A stretch of DNA of 64,000 bases from Butyrivibrio sp. M55. GTDB taxonomy: Bacteria > Bacillota > Clostridia > Lachnospirales > Lachnospiraceae. Each line of letters opens with the position of its first letter. The first letter of the stretch is position 1. Positions 61,434 to 64,000 of the stretch are shown here, one piece after another. The stretch is from positions 296,049-360,048 of the forward strand of contig NZ_FPCD01000003.1 in the NCBI RefSeq assembly GCF_900116865.1, written 5' to 3'. A model generated the notes under the pieces. It did not search any database, was not told where the DNA came from, and saw only the letters and a program-made list of their open reading frames with translations. The position numbers and the translations under genes were made by a program.

Positions 61434-62276
61434 ATGCGTGAGATCAATGTTTCGGAAATTACCGAAGCGGTTAAAAATATGTGCATAGATGCGAACTATG
61501 CACTTTCTGAAGATATGAAAAAAGCTCTTGAGTCTGCTCAGAAAGAGGAAGTTTCAGAGCTTGGAAAACAGATTTTTTCACAACTGGAAGAAAATCTTGA
61601 AATTGCGGCTAACGATCAGATTCCAATCTGCCAGGATACGGGAATGGCGGTGTTTTTCTTTAAGATTGGGCAGGATGTTCATTTTACGGGTGGAAATCTT
61701 GGAGATGCGATAAATGAAGGCGTAAGACAGGGATATACGGAAGGCTACCTTAGAAAGTCGGTAGTCGGAGATCCTCTTATCAGAGTAAATACAAAAGATA
61801 ATACACCGGCAATCGTACATTATGACATTGTTCCGGGGGATAAAGTTACAATCACATGTGCACCCAAGGGATTTGGTAGTGAGAACATGAGCAGAGTCTT
61901 TATGTTAAAGCCTGCTGACGGAGAAGAAGGCGTCAAGGAAGCGGTTGTTCGTGCTGTTAAGGATGCCGGCCCCAATGCATGTCCTCCTATGGTTGTAGGT
62001 GTAGGAATAGGCGGTACATTCGAAAAATGTGCAGAGATGGCAAAAGAAGCGCTTACAAGACCTGTTGGAAGCCATTCTGACAAAGAGCATATTAAAGCTA
62101 TGGAAGAAGAACTGCTTGAGAGAATCAATAAAACCGGAATCGGCCCTGCCGGACTTGGTGGTAAGATGACGGCTCTTGCGGTGAATATAAACACATATGC
62201 CACACATATTGCGGGACTTCCTGTGGCAGTTAATATCTGTTGCCACGTAAACAGGCATGTTACCGTGACTTTGTGA
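61434..62276 (+). CDS. Fumarate hydratase alpha subunit (class I, [4Fe-4S])
   Basis: A 280-residue protein matching the N-terminal half of class I fumarase. Cluster ligands are probably the Cys in PICQDTGMAVFF, in GPNACPPMVVGVG and near the end in VNICCHVNRH. It interconverts fumarate and malate with the next gene product. Oxygen-sensitive Fe-S dependence fits an anaerobe and the suf operon upstream. ATG 61434 follows AAGGGGA. Confidence 0.95.
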   Translation: MREINVSEITEAVKNMCIDANYALSEDMKKALESAQKEEVSELGKQIFSQLEENLEIAANDQIPICQDTGMAVFFFKIGQDVHFTGGNLGDAINEGVRQGYTEGYLRKSVVGDPLIRVNTKDNTPAIVHYDIVPGDKVTITCAPKGFGSENMSRVFMLKPADGEEGVKEAVVRAVKDAGPNACPPMVVGVGIGGTFEKCAEMAKEALTRPVGSHSDKEHIKAMEEELLERINKTGIGPAGLGGKMTALAVNINTYATHIAGLPVAVNICCHVNRHVTVTL

Positions 62277-62319
62277 TATCGCTAGATTATAGAATAATTG
62301 GAATTGAGAAGGAATTGAC

Positions 62320-62877
62320 ATGAATAAAGAAATACAGGCTCCTGTCAGCGCTGAGGTCGTAAATGAGCTCAGTGCCGGCGATATGGTTTATATTACAGGA
62401 ACTATCTATACAGCCCGTGATGCGGCACATAAGAGAATGGATGAAGCGCTTGCTGAGGGAAAAGAACTTCCTATAGATATAAAAGGAAATCTTATCTATT
62501 ATATGGGACCTTCTCCTGCAAGAGAGGGCAGGCCAATTGGCTCTGCGGGCCCTACAACAGCCAGCAGAATGGATAAATACGCGCCCAAGCTCCTTGACCT
62601 GGGACTTGGCGGAATGATTGGAAAAGGTAAAAGATCTAAGGCGGTTTCAGACGCTATCGTAAGAAACGGATCTGTTTATTTTGCGGCAATAGGCGGAGCC
62701 GGAGCGCTTTTGTCAAAGGCGATAGTGGAATCGGAAGTTGTTGCCTATGACGATCTTGGTACAGAAGCTATCAGAAAGCTTAAAGTAGAGAAATTCCCTG
62801 CAATCGTAGTTATTGATTCTAAGGGAAATAACCTTTATGAAACAGCGGATAAGCTTTATAATAAAGAAAACGAATAA
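62320..62877 (+). CDS. Fumarate hydratase beta subunit
   Basis: A 185-residue protein matching the C-terminal half of class I fumarase: GDMVYITGTIYTARDAAHKRM, then GPSPAREGRPIGSAGPTTASRMD (substrate-binding loop) and GGAGALLSKAIV. It completes the enzyme. ATG 62320 follows GAAGGA. The two subunits are separate genes, as in many clostridia. Confidence 0.95.
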   Translation: MNKEIQAPVSAEVVNELSAGDMVYITGTIYTARDAAHKRMDEALAEGKELPIDIKGNLIYYMGPSPAREGRPIGSAGPTTASRMDKYAPKLLDLGLGGMIGKGKRSKAVSDAIVRNGSVYFAAIGGAGALLSKAIVESEVVAYDDLGTEAIRKLKVEKFPAIVVIDSKGNNLYETADKLYNKENE

Positions 62878-62882
62878 AAGAA

Positions 62883-62911
62883 TTGACAAAGGATAAGCGA
62901 CTTTGTATAAT
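62883..62911 (+). promoter_or_regulatory. Perfect consensus promoter for tRNA-Ser
   Basis: TTGACA (62883-62888), 17 bases and TATAAT (62906-62911). A hairpin CTTGGCT / AGCCAAG (62923-62939) lies in the leader. Confidence 0.9.
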
Positions 62912-62976
62912 TACATTTGCGTCTTGGCTGTTAGCCAAGAGAATTCAAACCATATTTGGTAGAGGGATTCAGGCAT

Positions 62977-63064
62977 GGAGAAATACTCAAGTGGCTGAAG
63001 AGGCGCCCCTGCTAAGGGTGTAGACCGTTCGCGCGGTGCGCGGGTTCAAATCCCGCTTTCTCCG
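62977..63064 (+). tRNA. tRNA-Ser (anticodon GCT)
   Basis: An 88-base tRNA with a long variable arm (GTTCGCGC...), acceptor GGAGAAA/TTTCTCC, anticodon loop CTGCTAA and discriminator G. CCA is not encoded. Confidence 0.97.
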
Positions 63065-63073
63065 TTGAAGTGA

Positions 63074-63114
63074 AACGTTACTGACTGATAGATTTCAGTT
63101 AGTAGCGTTTTTTT
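63074..63114 (+). terminator. Terminator after tRNA-Ser
   Basis: A 15-pair stem with two wobble pairs (63074-63088 with 63095-63109) and a run of seven T. Confidence 0.9.
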
Positions 63115-63470
63115 GTTTGTCCGGAAATTTTATATCATGCATATTAGTTTTGATATGTATGTGTTCTTTTTGTAAAAAAATTATCTAAAAAAATCTTTCA
63201 GATAAAAATGATAAAGTATTCTTGTCAACAATTTTTTACATAAAATAAAAAACAAAAAAAGCCTTGACAGAATAAAGCCTTGAAACATCTGGCTTGGAAT
63301 ATTTCTTGCGACTAAATAAAAAGTTGAGCGAAGTTTTTATACAAAAGAGACACTTTTGTATAAATGCAGAAATTATATTGGATCACAAATGGGCTATTTT
63401 GCGGTTTTAACTGCATTTCACCACAATATATAGTGTTCGGAAATTTTTTTAAAATTTCTCAAAAAAGTTG
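63115..63470. other. AT-rich upstream region of the rRNA operon
   Basis: No gene is seen. It holds a 12-base perfect palindrome (63336-63364), a direct repeat AAGCCTTGA at 63259 and 63275, and A/T tracts that may act as UP elements. Confidence 0.5.
63336..63364. repeat. Perfect 12-bp inverted repeat upstream of the rRNA operon
   Basis: Arms TTTATACAAAAG and CTTTTGTATAAA around the five bases AGACA. No T run follows it, and it lies 107 bases before the first rRNA promoter, so a DNA-binding site is as likely as an RNA hairpin. Confidence 0.7.
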
Positions 63471-63499
63471 TTGCATTTGTATATACGCTTTGCTATAAT
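63471..63499 (+). promoter_or_regulatory. rRNA operon promoter P1
   Basis: TTGCAT, 17 bases and TATAAT (63494-63499) with TGC before it, after long A/T tracts. Confidence 0.8.
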
Positions 63500-63584
63500 A
63501 ACTTTTGCCCGCTTGAGAGAGGGGCTGAAAACCGCAGAACTAAGCGGGTTTCATAAAAACTTTGAAAAAAGTTTAAAAAAGTTC

Positions 63585-63613
63585 TTGACAAAGCATTTCA
63601 ACTATGTTATTAT
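63585..63613 (+). promoter_or_regulatory. rRNA operon promoter P2
   Basis: TTGACA (63585-63590), 17 bases and TATTAT (63608-63613) with TGT in front, after A tracts. About 150 bases before the 16S gene. Confidence 0.85.
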
Positions 63614-63765
63614 GAATGAGTTGCGGCGCTGAGCTGCAAGAACTAAGAACCTTGACAAATAAACAGTAATGCAACCCTGAAAGATTCCAAGAGAATAATT
63701 CAGAAAAATGTAAATTAACGGACAGAACGAAAAGCCAAGCTTAAGTTCTTAGCCGGATTAAACTT

Positions 63766-64000
<235 letters not shown>

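Noticed and set aside
63259..63284. Direct repeat AAGCCTTGA as a regulatory site
   Set aside because: Only 9 bases, 16 bases apart, in AT-rich DNA with no promoter at the right place; not enough to claim function.
63652..63680. A third rRNA promoter at TTGACA 63652
   Set aside because: No -10 element at the right distance; more likely part of the leader.

Overview
The window looks like the chromosome of a motile, Gram-positive anaerobe of the family Lachnospiraceae, most likely Butyrivibrio or a close relative. The reasons are the 5' end of a 16S rRNA gene at the right edge, with Lachnospiraceae-like wording around the first variable region; the Suf system in the order sufC-sufB-sufD-sufS-sufU; a Gram-positive Tad pilus operon with DUF5702 and FHA/DUF6382 partners; a flagellin; and two GH3 beta-glucosidases, one with the inverted domain order known from Butyrivibrio and Ruminococcus enzymes. 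The genus is an inference. No phage, insertion sequence or CRISPR array is visible.

Layout. (1) 1-9494: the end of a surface-polysaccharide locus. It holds a GNAT acetyltransferase cut by the window edge, a Wzx-type flippase (both in visibly AT-rich DNA), a secreted Ser-rich protein with its own promoter, then a tightly packed run: GT-C membrane protein, GT2 glycosyltransferase, SH3-like membrane protein, polytopic polymerase-like protein and UDP-glucose 6-dehydrogenase. (2) 9537-13268: an extended -10 promoter, a histidine kinase, an OmpR-type regulator and an O-antigen-ligase-family protein. (3) 13245-16124: a small unknown protein, a VTC-domain polyphosphate-polymerase-like protein paired with DUF4956, and an RluA pseudouridine synthase. 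(4) 16131-20621: a CiaRH-like two-component system, divergent from a DUF3810 metalloprotease-like protein and a lipoprotein, then a tiny Ser/Ala/Asp lipoprotein behind a strong promoter. (5) 20738-27179: an ArsP_2-type permease, tRNA-Gly, the complete suf operon with a promoter, a palindromic operator and a terminator, then tRNA-Lys. (6) 27385-34461: tatD, rsmA, a very large TPR/Gln-rich/degenerate AAA protein, and glgB. (7) 34501-41516: a DUF6240 protein, flagellin, a FliS-like chaperone, and a LytTR/GHKL two-component pair. (8) 41653-49262: two GH3 enzymes around a GtrA-like protein, then a sodium/proline symporter on the other strand. (9) 49572-59275: a Tad (type IVb) pilus operon of eleven genes. 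(10) 59290-62877: flavodoxin-SCP2 fusion, rhomboid protease, HIT protein and two-subunit fumarase. (11) 62883-64000: tRNA-Ser and the start of an rRNA operon with two promoters.

How it fits together. Much of the window concerns the cell surface: polysaccharide synthesis, pili, flagella, lipoproteins and several sensors. A 17-base element made of two TTAAG half-sites 11 bases apart occurs identically at 20216-20232 and 49363-49379. It resembles the binding site of the CiaR family, and a CiaR-like regulator lies in the window, so one regulator may link the small lipoprotein and the putP/pilus region. The proteins least explained by known families are the TPR/Gln-rich/pseudo-AAA protein (29078-32404), the Cys/His-rich TadE-like pilus protein, and the TadC-like protein with a large extra domain.
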